8,862 nucleotides of DNA, taken from CAYYBZ01 sp964470285 [NCBI: uncultured Oligoflexia bacterium] (GTDB taxonomy: Bacteria; Bdellovibrionota_G; CAYYBZ01). Below, piece by piece: positions 1 to 6,501 of this stretch. Every line of letters starts with the position of its first letter. Positions within the stretch are counted from its first letter, which is position 1. The translations under genes and the position numbers were made by a program. The notes beneath the pieces are model-generated. The model was not told the origin of the DNA. It made no database searches and saw only the letters and a list, made by a program, of their open reading frames with translations. The DNA lies in NCBI GenBank assembly GCA_964470285.1, contig CAYYBZ010000056.1, positions 1 to 8,862 on the forward strand, given 5' to 3'.

Positions 1-1
1 C

Positions 2-1498
2 GATCCTGTATTGCATAAAGTTCAGGTGAAGGGTAATTTTTGTACAGAAGATCCGAACAATCTCGGCGGAAAGGTAAAAATAGTATTTATAGTAGATGTC
101 TCAGGGAGCATGGCTACAAGTGATTCAGGGGGGTTGAGAAGAGTTGCCGTTGAACAGGTAATTAATGTTTTTATAGACGATGAAAATTATGAATTTGCCA
201 TAATTACATATTCTAACGGCGTAATGCAGACAACAGGAGAATTTACAAGAGATCCTGCCGTATATAACGCTGCCCTAAATGACTGCTCAAGTGCATATGG
301 CGGAACTAATACACATTCTGCAATAAACGAAGCAAGAAACATAATTTATCACGACAGTCAACCCGATGAAGAGGGTTATACCGAACTAAATAAATATATT
401 GCCATACTTCTCAGTGACGGTAATCCGAACGGAATAAGACCCGGCGGCATGGCCAATGTTCCTGCGTCTATGGATGCTTGCAGGGATAGTGTTACTCAAT
501 TGATGGCCCTTGAGGAAGAGCCGGGTGTGGAGGAGATAGTCTTTCATTCAACATATCTTGGTCCTGATACAGAAATTAATCTTATTAGTTTTATGCAGGA
601 TCTTGCTGAAATAGGTGAAGGAGAATATATCCACTTTCAGGATGCTTCTGAAATAGATTTTTTAAACGATAAGATTGACTACACTCCTATCAAAATATCT
701 TACAATGTAAGAGATTTACTTGTATTCAACATAAATGCAAAGCTCGATCTTGATGCAGAAGATCATATAACTCTCTTAGCGGATTCCGATGCAGACGGTT
801 TAACGGATATCAAGGAATTAGAATTAGGAACTTCTCCGACACTGTATGATACGGATGGAGACGGATGCAGCGATATGGTTGAGTTTTACAGAGGGCTTGA
901 TCCTACCGGACAGTTAAAAGAGGATGATTGCGGTTGCACGGAAGAAGAAAAAAAGCAAAGAACTGATTATGATCATGACGGGTTAACTGATTGCGAAGAA
1001 AAGGCGCTTTTAACCAATCCTGATTACTTTGATACGGATGACGACGGCATATTTGACTTTGTCGAGTTAATAAATTTTACAGATCCTCTGAGGGAAGATG
1101 CCGACAAGGATCCGGACGGAGACGGCCGTTCCAATATTCAGGAAATAATTCTTCATACAAACCCGCAGCTTCATGATGCCGATCTATTTGAGAAATATAG
1201 TTATGTGTATGAGAAAAAACTGATAGATGTTAAAGACGGTCTCTACTGTTATGATATAAGCATTTCAAATATTAAGGTTACGTACACTTTACCTTTGGAT
1301 GATTCAGGGATATCCACCAACGCGATAGAGTTCTTTATTTCACAAATCCCCCTCGATAATACTGAAAAGCAGAACCTTCTTACAAGAGGTACTTATATTT
1401 TTAATGTCTACGAAGATTCGGCAGACGTTCTAGATCTAACTATTTCACTAAATGATGTCGAATATGAAACGTATTATCCGGTCGACAGTGGATCATAA
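2..1498 (+). CDS. vWA-domain protein with thrombospondin type-3-like Ca-binding repeats (5' partial)
   Basis: The reading frame is open to the left edge of the window. The first possible start inside it is a TTG at 11 with no ribosome binding site, so the true start and any signal peptide probably lie upstream. Residues are numbered from that TTG. A von Willebrand factor A domain spans about 22-215. Its metal-ion-dependent adhesion site is complete: DVSGS at 29-33, Thr99 in GGTN, and Asp136 in LLSDG. From 258 to 391 follow five Asp-rich repeats of the DxDxDGxxD kind (near 258, 280, 319, 341 and 363), spaced like TSP3/EF-hand-like calcium repeats and each followed by an acidic E/D-L-x-x-x-T-x-P segment. 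A beta-rich tail of about 100 residues without recognisable motifs ends the protein. Such proteins are usually extracellular or surface-bound and bind ligands in a divalent-cation-dependent way. The ligand is unknown. The gene converges on the radical SAM operon and need not be functionally linked to it. Confidence 0.88.
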   Translation, partial: DPVLHKVQVKGNFCTEDPNNLGGKVKIVFIVDVSGSMATSDSGGLRRVAVEQVINVFIDDENYEFAIITYSNGVMQTTGEFTRDPAVYNAALNDCSSAYGGTNTHSAINEARNIIYHDSQPDEEGYTELNKYIAILLSDGNPNGIRPGGMANVPASMDACRDSVTQLMALEEEPGVEEIVFHSTYLGPDTEINLISFMQDLAEIGEGEYIHFQDASEIDFLNDKIDYTPIKISYNVRDLLVFNINAKLDLDAEDHITLLADSDADGLTDIKELELGTSPTLYDTDGDGCSDMVEFYRGLDPTGQLKEDDCGCTEEEKKQRTDYDHDGLTDCEEKALLTNPDYFDTDDDGIFDFVELINFTDPLREDADKDPDGDGRSNIQEIILHTNPQLHDADLFEKYSYVYEKKLIDVKDGLYCYDISISNIKVTYTLPLDDSGISTNAIEFFISQIPLDNTEKQNLLTRGTYIFNVYEDSADVLDLTISLNDVEYETYYPVDSGS

Positions 1499-1527
1499 TA
1501 ATACCCGGTAAAATCGTGCATGATCCA
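1489..1527. repeat. 8-bp inverted repeat across the vWA stop codon
   Basis: TGGATCAT at 1489-1496 is matched by its exact reverse complement ATGATCCA at 1520-1527, with a 23-base loop. It lies where two convergent genes end, so it could contribute to termination, but there is no T-tract on either side and the loop is long. A second, weaker hairpin (ACCTA/TAGGT, 1548-1561) lies in the same gap. Neither is a convincing terminator. Confidence 0.25.
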
Positions 1528-1581
1528 AATGAAATTGAGACAAAAGAACCTATTCTTAGGTAGTAACTTTACAGTTTAATG

Positions 1582-2664
1582 TTAACAAGCTTTATTAAGC
1601 ATTAAATAAAAGCATCTGGAAAAGCCGGAAGAACAGCCCGGATATAAATGCAGGCTGCCTCCGTTGCAGCGGTTGTAAGCATCACAGTTTTTGCATTTAT
1701 CCTTTTTGGTCCAGCTTCTGTCCCTGAATATTTGATACTTCTCATTCCAGACCATTGAGAACCTTTCTTTGCTGATATCTCCCTGAAGGAATTCATCTGC
1801 AAGCTCAGGGCATGCGCCAATTCTTCCGTCGCAGCGTATACCTGCTACGGTTATGCCGGCTCTGCATTGATGAAGATAGGGTCTTACTTCGTTTTCATAT
1901 TTATCGCCTAAATATCCCTCTTCACCGAATTCAGGTTTTGGAATAAATCTGTCTTTTCTTGATTTGACTATAAAATCCAGAATTGTTTTAAGATCCCGTT
2001 CATCGGGTATTAATTCTTTATTTTCAGCGGCTCTGCCTATAGGCATAACCGGAGCAACACGCCAAAGAGGCACTTTTATTTTAGCGATGAATTTTCTCAT
2101 TTCTTCGAGATGTTCTACTGCGGGCTTTGTTAAAGTAGAGATTATCTCGAGTTTTCCTTTAAACCCTGCATTTTTAAGATTCTCGACGGCCTTTATAACT
2201 TTGGCTGAGCAACCTTCTCCTCTTAGCTTATCATTGATTTCAGGGGGTGCATCCATGCTGATAGAAATTGATCCGATCCCCGTTTCAACAATCTTTTTTG
2301 CTTTTTCTTCGGTTACGAGCTGTCCGTTTGTAACCATTCCGAAAAAAAATTTGTTCTTGTGAAGTTCATGAAAGATATCAAAAATACCGTCTTTCATGAG
2401 GGGCTCACCGCCTGTAACGGCAACCATCACTTTAGCAGGATCAAAATCCTGTGCAATCTGGTCTATAATTTTAATCCATTGTTTAGCGCTGAGTTCATCT
2501 GCGGGATAATCAGGAGTACAATCGCTTCCGCAGTAAACGCAGTTAAGATTGCATTTCCTTGTGATTTCCAGGAAAAGATATCTTAAAGGGTGCTCTAAGC
2601 AGAGTTTCTCATATTCGAGAGTTCTTCTTTTCCATTTAAGATTTGTTTTAATTGCCTTAATCAT
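1582..2664 (-). CDS. Radical SAM/SPASM enzyme, rSAM/lipoprotein-system type
   Basis: This is a predicted cytoplasmic iron-sulfur enzyme that cleaves S-adenosylmethionine to start radical chemistry on a peptide or protein. The radical SAM cluster motif is C38-x3-C42-x2-C45, preceded by a typical LEITRKCN strand, and the SAM-contacting GGEP is at 85-88. The C-terminal SPASM region has C267, then G280-x4-C285, then C324-x2-C327-x5-C333, with further Cys at 278, 344, 351 and 360. The canonical Cys four residues after C333 is Ser337, within CNGGSLHL, so this is a variant SPASM domain. At 360 residues it has the usual length for SPASM maturases. Its ATG lies 4 bases after the stop of the preceding lipoprotein gene and has no good ribosome binding site, which implies translational coupling. 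The pairing with small Cys-rich lipoproteins makes those precursors the obvious candidate substrates. The substrate and the modification are inferred. The enzyme class is secure. Confidence 0.93.
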   Translation of the reverse strand: MIKAIKTNLKWKRRTLEYEKLCLEHPLRYLFLEITRKCNLNCVYCGSDCTPDYPADELSAKQWIKIIDQIAQDFDPAKVMVAVTGGEPLMKDGIFDIFHELHKNKFFFGMVTNGQLVTEEKAKKIVETGIGSISISMDAPPEINDKLRGEGCSAKVIKAVENLKNAGFKGKLEIISTLTKPAVEHLEEMRKFIAKIKVPLWRVAPVMPIGRAAENKELIPDERDLKTILDFIVKSRKDRFIPKPEFGEEGYLGDKYENEVRPYLHQCRAGITVAGIRCDGRIGACPELADEFLQGDISKERFSMVWNEKYQIFRDRSWTKKDKCKNCDAYNRCNGGSLHLYPGCSSGFSRCFYLMLNKAC

Positions 2665-2668
2665 ATTA

Positions 2669-2908
2669 TTACTGAGAATTTTTTATACTACAGTAGCCAT
2701 CGGGGCTTTCTTCCGGAATGTCGCAGTACCATCCCTCGCCGTACTTATCAATACAGTCCTGTGCAGTTTGACAGTTTGGTACGCCATAAAGTAGTGAAGG
2801 TCCGTATAAATCCTTGGGTTCCTCACCGCACCCAAATATGAGAGTTAACAAACCTGCCAGGATGAAAACCTTTAAATATTTAGCCTTATTTTTAAGAATA
2901 TTGATCAT
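2669..2908 (-). CDS. Small Cys-rich lipoprotein A, putative radical SAM substrate
   Basis: This 79-residue protein has a basic N-terminus, a hydrophobic stretch at 12-26 and a lipobox (IFGC) with lipidated Cys27. The mature part is only about 53 residues. It contains two YG motifs (YGP at 35-37, YGVP at 41-44) followed by Cys46, Cys52, Cys62 and Cys73, with DC, WYCD and GYC contexts like those of small disulfide-rich bacterial proteins. The block YG-x3-C-x5-C-x9-C is shared with the next lipoprotein upstream. YG(x)P repeats just after the lipobox are, as I recall, typical of the lipoproteins curated in the rSAM/lipoprotein system. The ATG overlaps the stop of lipoprotein B as ATGA, and a GGAG lies 5 bases before it. 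The radical SAM gene follows after 4 bases. The residue modified, if any, is unknown; the Tyr/Gly and Cys residues of the shared block are the natural candidates. Confidence 0.85.
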   Translation of the reverse strand: MINILKNKAKYLKVFILAGLLTLIFGCGEEPKDLYGPSLLYGVPNCQTAQDCIDKYGEGWYCDIPEESPDGYCSIKNSQ

Positions 2909-3138
2909 TTTTTCTCCGCGTTAGCTTCCATAACGCATGTGGGCCAGGTAATTTCGCCTAGCTGCTCTATACAGAATTGGTCATCGGTGCATGGTTGCGG
3001 TCCGTAATAGGCGACATCGCAATTGGCTTTTATATCGTTTCCGCAACTGCTAAGTAAAGCTATTACAACAGTAAGAACAAAGAAAATGAAAGAAGTAATA
3101 ACAACCTTGAGTTTAAAGATATGATTAGACGGCTTCAT
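2905..3138 (-). CDS. Small Cys-rich lipoprotein B, putative radical SAM substrate
   Basis: This 77-residue protein has a long n-region, a hydrophobic segment at about 12-30 and a classic lipobox LSSC ending at Cys32. The mature part of about 46 residues holds Cys40, Cys50, Cys56 and Cys68 and one YYGP motif at 44-47. From Tyr45 the pattern is YG-x3-C-x5-C-x11-C, matching lipoprotein A apart from two extra residues in the last interval, so the two look like diverged paralogues. The second residue after the lipid Cys is Asn, not Asp, so an E. coli-type inner-membrane retention signal is not evident. The start has a strong AAGGAG six bases upstream. The stop overlaps the start of lipoprotein A, and an 89-base gap separates it from the coiled-coil gene before it. 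Lipoprotein identity is solid; function is unknown. Confidence 0.85.
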   Translation of the reverse strand: MKPSNHIFKLKVVITSFIFFVLTVVIALLSSCGNDIKANCDVAYYGPQPCTDDQFCIEQLGEITWPTCVMEANAEKK

Positions 3139-3141
3139 TCA

Positions 3142-3182
3142 ATGCTCCTTTCACATAATACCTGTAAGTTTCTAATGAGCAT
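3142..3182 (-). promoter_or_regulatory. Possible stem covering the lipoprotein B ribosome binding site
   Basis: In the transcript, ATGCTC (complement of 3177-3182) can pair with GAGCAT (complement of 3142-3147), enclosing a 29-base loop. GAGCAT contains the end of the AAGGAG Shine-Dalgarno of lipoprotein B, so pairing would partly hide it. The stem is only 6 bp and could be chance. Confidence 0.2.
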
Positions 3183-3227
3183 GACGAGTGAGAATCAATT
3201 TTATTTCATAAGATGCGAAATTATTTT

Positions 3228-3656
3228 CTATTTATTGGCGTCTTTAGGGCCTGGATCTGCCGTTGAAGCTGCCGCTTTACCGCTATCGGCAGGTGCTATA
3301 ACATCGGCAGCTTTTTTAGAGCCGTCCGGATTTAGGTTTTGAGTATCGGCATGTGCCTTTTCTTCAATTTTCTTCTTTATTTCTTCCCTTGATTTTTTAT
3401 CGAGATTCTTTAATTTGTCTGCCTCTTCGGCGACTTGCCTGTCAATCTCATACTTTTTGGTTTTCGCTAACTCTTCTTTTTTCTTCTTTTCCTGCTCGGC
3501 AAGCTTTTTTTCTAAATCCTGATTTATTATGAGAGCTTTATCAAAGGCTTCTATGTCCTCGGTATCTGCCGGAATGACAATGTCCTGAGAATATGCAAAA
3601 CCTGTAAGATAAATTATGATCACCGCCGTTAATAATAATATTTTATATAATTTCAT
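3228..3656 (-). CDS. Secreted Lys/Glu-rich coiled-coil protein of unknown function
   Basis: This 142-residue protein has a clear signal peptide: Lys near the N-terminus, a hydrophobic core at about 6-20, and probable cleavage after AYS (residue 23). The mature part starts with a short acidic segment and continues from about 44 to 100 as a highly charged helix dominated by Lys, Glu and Ala, predicted as a coiled coil. The tail from 105 on is low-complexity and rich in Ala, Pro, Asp and Lys. There is no Cys and no catalytic motif. The ATG has GAGAGGGG six bases upstream, and the gene starts 20 bases after the anti-sigma-like gene, consistent with one operon. A periplasmic spacer, chaperone or scaffold role would fit the shape, but nothing in the sequence proves it. 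It shows no similarity to the two lipoproteins that follow. Confidence 0.8.
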   Translation of the reverse strand: MKLYKILLLTAVIIIYLTGFAYSQDIVIPADTEDIEAFDKALIINQDLEKKLAEQEKKKKEELAKTKKYEIDRQVAEEADKLKNLDKKSREEIKKKIEEKAHADTQNLNPDGSKKAADVIAPADSGKAAASTADPGPKDANK

Positions 3657-3676
3657 GGATTACCCCTCTCCCAATT

Positions 3677-4207
3677 CTAAGCGGAACTGTCAAAATTTAT
3701 TTTTATAAACCGCTTTTCAACGGACTTTTGTTCTGAGTTAAGAAAATTTACCTTAAGTTTTTTAGAACCGGTCTTTTCTGATTTAATCACGATCGGAATA
3801 TGTCCGCCCAAAAAACTCTCATCAATGACAAAAAGAAGCGTTCTTTTCTTTGATATATCCGGGTAAAGCTTTGAATGAAAGTAAACTCCGTCGGGCAGTT
3901 CAATTTCTGCAAATGCAACTTTGGGATCAATTTCTTTAACTTCAATTTTAACAAGAATATTCTGATTAATTACGGCGTTGAAAGAGGAACTTTGTAAAAA
4001 GAAAACGATAAGAAGCGCTGCCGCAACAACTAGCGGGCTTACAAATGCAAACGACTTCCACATCAGGCTTCTCTTTTTCTCTTTTGCAAGTTTTAATTCG
4101 GCAAGTATTCTTGTTTTCAAGAAAGGATTTGAATCTAAAGGCTGCTTTTGAGCTTCCTGAAAAAGAGTCTTTATCCTTTGTTCATTTTCCTTTTCATAAT
4201 TTGTCAT
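3677..4207 (-). CDS. Single-pass membrane protein in anti-sigma position, zinc-less
   Basis: With the start chosen here the protein has 176 residues. A cytoplasmic N-terminal part of about 48 residues contains a helix and the segment NPFLKTRI (27-34), followed by one membrane helix at about 49-72 and a beta-rich periplasmic domain of about 100 residues with ELPDGVYFHSK and IPIVIKS segments. The gene lies directly downstream of an ECF sigma gene, and this topology is that of an anti-sigma factor. There is no Cys at all, so the His-x3-Cys-x2-Cys zinc anti-sigma motif is absent. The N-terminus is the likely sigma-binding part and the periplasmic domain the sensor. Start choice: GTG at 4216 and ATG at 4213 are overlapped by or too close to the GAGGGG at 4216-4221, whereas ATG at 4207 lies 8 bases from it. 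The role as anti-sigma rests on context and topology; it could also be another kind of sensor. Confidence 0.75.
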   Translation of the reverse strand: MTNYEKENEQRIKTLFQEAQKQPLDSNPFLKTRILAELKLAKEKKRSLMWKSFAFVSPLVVAAALLIVFFLQSSSFNAVINQNILVKIEVKEIDPKVAFAEIELPDGVYFHSKLYPDISKKRTLLFVIDESFLGGHIPIVIKSEKTGSKKLKVNFLNSEQKSVEKRFIKINFDSSA

Positions 4208-4262
4208 ATTCATCACCCCTCATGCCTGTATGACGAGCTACAACGGCGTTTTCTTTCATTTT

Positions 4263-4790
4263 TTATCCGAATTTCTTTAAGAAATCCTTTCTTATTCTGT
4301 GAATTCTGGACGTCAGTGCTGATTCAGAAATGCCTATAATTTCAGAGGCTTCCCTGTATGAATAACCTTGCTGGTCTACCAAAAGAATTATGTAGCGATC
4401 TTCATCTCCCAGATACGATAAAACCTCATTAATTCTTGTAACCGTATCAGCTTTATCCGAGTCTGACTCCTTGTGTAAATTTCTTTTATTATCAATAGTT
4501 TCTGTCCTGCTAACCTTGTGACTCTTTATATGGTCCAGGAAATTGTTCTTTGCAGCCTTAAATATCCATGACACAAACAGCTTTGAGTTTTTAAGTGAAT
4601 TGATTTTGGTTAAAACTTTTACAAGGCTGTCCTGACAAATATCTTCAGCAAGCTCTTTTTGTCCGGCAAGGTAATAACAGAATCTGAATAATCTGGGTTG
4701 AATATGTTCTATAAGCCTGGAAAGTGCATTTTCATCACCCTTTTTAGCTTCATTTACCAGCTCTTCAATTTTTATATCGTCGGTTTTCAT
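4263..4790 (-). CDS. ECF-type RNA polymerase sigma factor
   Basis: This 175-residue protein has the length and two-domain order of extracytoplasmic-function sigma factors. Region 2 covers about 22-90, with the AEDICQDSLVKV helix at 48-59 and the SWIFKAAKN segment (74-82) that contacts the -10 element. Region 4 covers about 120-170 and contains a helix-turn-helix, GYSYREASEIIGISESAL (142-159), for -35 recognition. The linker at 92-115 is charged. The ATG overlaps the stop of the TPR/barrel gene as ATGA, which implies translational coupling to an envelope protein. The next gene, 46 bases after the preferred GTG/ATG starts, is a membrane protein in the anti-sigma position. This arrangement predicts release of the factor by an envelope signal. 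Its regulon may include this operon and the divergent lipoprotein gene. Family assignment is confident; the ECF subgroup and the signal are unknown. Confidence 0.93.
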   Translation of the reverse strand: MKTDDIKIEELVNEAKKGDENALSRLIEHIQPRLFRFCYYLAGQKELAEDICQDSLVKVLTKINSLKNSKLFVSWIFKAAKNNFLDHIKSHKVSRTETIDNKRNLHKESDSDKADTVTRINEVLSYLGDEDRYIILLVDQQGYSYREASEIIGISESALTSRIHRIRKDFLKKFG

Positions 4791-6382
4791 TTAAGGGCAT
4801 CCCAGGAAAAACCAAGAAAAGCTATAATCTGATAATAGTTTTTATTTTCAATGCTTGAATAACGCATATTTGATTTGTTTACAACGGTTGTAAGGTTAAT
4901 GAAAACACCGGTGTCGTTCGATGAATTGATTGTAAGTCTTATATCTCCCTGCCATTTTATATCACTTCTATTAATTGCTCTCGGGCTGGAAATGGCGTCG
5001 TAATTTCTTATAAGAAAAAAATTGTTGATTTTAAGCGCCAGCCTTTTTGAAATGATCCAGTTAAAATAAAGTGTCGGGCCGTATGAAATATTTGCAAGGG
5101 GAAGAACGTATGGACCGTCTTCAAGAACCCCTATGTCTTCGGCTGAAAGTTTAACTCCGGGTTTTAAAATAAATTTATGATTAGTGTATGAACCAAAAAG
5201 TGCGGTTTCCTGATAGTTTCCTTCAAGATATTCATATGTGTTGTTAAGCGAGAAGTCTCTTAAATAAGAATAGAATGCTCCGAATCTGTATTTATTCCCG
5301 TATTGAAAAAGAAACTCTGATCCGACTTTTAATCCGAATGATTTGTCCTCTAAAAAGCTGTAATTAACGAGAGGATCAATTTTAAAATGCACCGAATCTT
5401 TAAAGTATATAAGAGGAAAGGAAAGGATGTTCTCTAAAAACAGTAAATCACTAAGTCCGAAAACCATTTCGAATAAGAAGCTGTCGTAAATGAACGATGA
5501 AAATGATGGCTTGCTAATAAGCCTGTATGCTCCGTCAACATTAAACAGAAAAGAAGCCCTTCGAAAGATTTCGTCATCGTCTCCTATTCCGTAAACGTTT
5601 GAGTTGAATCCAAGCCCCATAAACAGCCGAAGCATATAGTCCCGCGTAAGCAGCCACTTGCCGTCGTCTATTTCCTCGACGAAATGCTTTGCAAAATTCT
5701 TGAATTCGTCATCCGGGATTTCATCATCAGAGTACTTTATAACTTTTTTAAAGGATGCTTTTGCAGTTGTGGAATCACCCGTTTTTAAAAGGGCAAGACC
5801 CTTCATCATTTCGGCGTTTGCATCTTGAGCTAAATCAAGAACCGTATCGAAGTAAATAATTGATTCGGGATACGCTTCGTTTTTATAGTAATAAAGGCCG
5901 ATTTTCATCAGGCAGTCATTTATTGAGTTTTTCACCGAATTAAACTCATATTTTATTCCGGGTGTCATTTTAAACGTTGAAACGGACTTTAAAGTATGCG
6001 CCGCTTCAAGGCATTTATTAAGTCTGTTTTGAGCTTTTGAAACATATATCTTTGCGGGCAGTGAAAGGGGGCTCTTTAATCTTTCAACATTTTTATAAGC
6101 GATAATGGCGTTTTCGAAATTGCTAAGCATGAACTCTGCATTACCGAGGTTAAACCAGACTAAAGCCTTATCCGGATATTTTTCTGAAAGTTTAGATAAT
6201 ATTTTTTTACTTCTTAAGAAATCTCCCTTTTTAAAAAATGTTAATGCATTCTTGAAATTTGATTTTTTCCCGGAATATTGGTTTGCGCTAAGCGGAGTTA
6301 AATAAAGAAAAAGTAAAAGAAAGAGGGAGAATGCAGCGTAAATGCCCGGCTTTTTACCGTATTTTTCAGTTGCTGGTTGCAT
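4787..6382 (-). CDS. TPR protein with C-terminal outer-membrane beta-barrel-like domain
   Basis: Residues are numbered from the ATG at 6382 (531 aa); a GTG two codons earlier is possible, and neither has a clear ribosome binding site. A signal peptide occupies 1-33, with a hydrophobic core and cleavage after PLSA. Residues about 40-220 contain tetratricopeptide-like helical repeats, best seen at 45-104 (ALVWFNLGNAEFM) and 156-218 (GLYYYKN, AEMMKGLALLKTGD). From about 248 to the end the sequence changes to alternating polar/hydrophobic, aromatic-rich strands separated by short turns, typical of an outer-membrane barrel of about 280 residues. The last strand ends near Trp527, four residues before the C-terminus, instead of in a terminal aromatic. 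A TPR domain followed by a barrel of this size is the architecture of Slam-type surface lipoprotein assembly modulators, but several other exporters share it. It is the first gene of the operon and overlaps the sigma gene by ATGA. Confidence 0.82.
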   Translation of the reverse strand: MQPATEKYGKKPGIYAAFSLFLLLFLYLTPLSANQYSGKKSNFKNALTFFKKGDFLRSKKILSKLSEKYPDKALVWFNLGNAEFMLSNFENAIIAYKNVERLKSPLSLPAKIYVSKAQNRLNKCLEAAHTLKSVSTFKMTPGIKYEFNSVKNSINDCLMKIGLYYYKNEAYPESIIYFDTVLDLAQDANAEMMKGLALLKTGDSTTAKASFKKVIKYSDDEIPDDEFKNFAKHFVEEIDDGKWLLTRDYMLRLFMGLGFNSNVYGIGDDDEIFRRASFLFNVDGAYRLISKPSFSSFIYDSFLFEMVFGLSDLLFLENILSFPLIYFKDSVHFKIDPLVNYSFLEDKSFGLKVGSEFLFQYGNKYRFGAFYSYLRDFSLNNTYEYLEGNYQETALFGSYTNHKFILKPGVKLSAEDIGVLEDGPYVLPLANISYGPTLYFNWIISKRLALKINNFFLIRNYDAISSPRAINRSDIKWQGDIRLTINSSNDTGVFINLTTVVNKSNMRYSSIENKNYYQIIAFLGFSWDALK

Positions 6383-6391
6383 TAACACAAT

Positions 6392-6397
6392 ATTATA
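6392..6397 (-). promoter_or_regulatory. Possible -10 element of the seven-gene operon
   Basis: On the minus strand a perfect TATAAT ends 9 bases before the ATG of the TPR/barrel gene. No good -35 lies 16-18 bases upstream. If used, transcription would start almost at the start codon and the message would be nearly leaderless, which fits the lack of a ribosome binding site there. The AT-rich context makes chance likely. Confidence 0.22.
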
Positions 6398-6441
6398 TAA
6401 CCAATTCTTTTTTCTGGCTTATTAAAAAATATAAAAAATTT

Positions 6442-6468
6442 TGAAAGGAATGCTTTCGCTCGTGCGTC
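6442..6468 (+). promoter_or_regulatory. Candidate ECF-type promoter for the divergent lipoprotein gene
   Basis: TGAAAG at 6442-6447 and CGTC at 6465-6468 are separated by 17 bases. This fits the general ECF pattern of a GAAA-containing -35 and a CGTC-type -10, as known for Bacillus sigma M/W-like promoters. Transcription would start near 6475, about 25 bases before the ATG at 6502. An ECF sigma gene lies in the neighbouring operon, which makes this meaningful, but the match is to a generic consensus and not to this factor's own sites. Confidence 0.33.
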
Positions 6469-6501
6469 AATCAATAGAAAGATTTTACTAAGGAGGTATT
6501 T

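Noticed and set aside
1964-2586. Plus-strand reading frames opposite the radical SAM gene.
   Set aside because: They are antisense shadows of a gene with clear catalytic motifs.
4194-4259. A 21-codon minus-strand reading frame between the sigma and anti-sigma-like genes, overlapping the latter's start.
   Set aside because: It has only a weak GGAT as ribosome binding site, no composition bias and no recognisable features; it is most likely chance.
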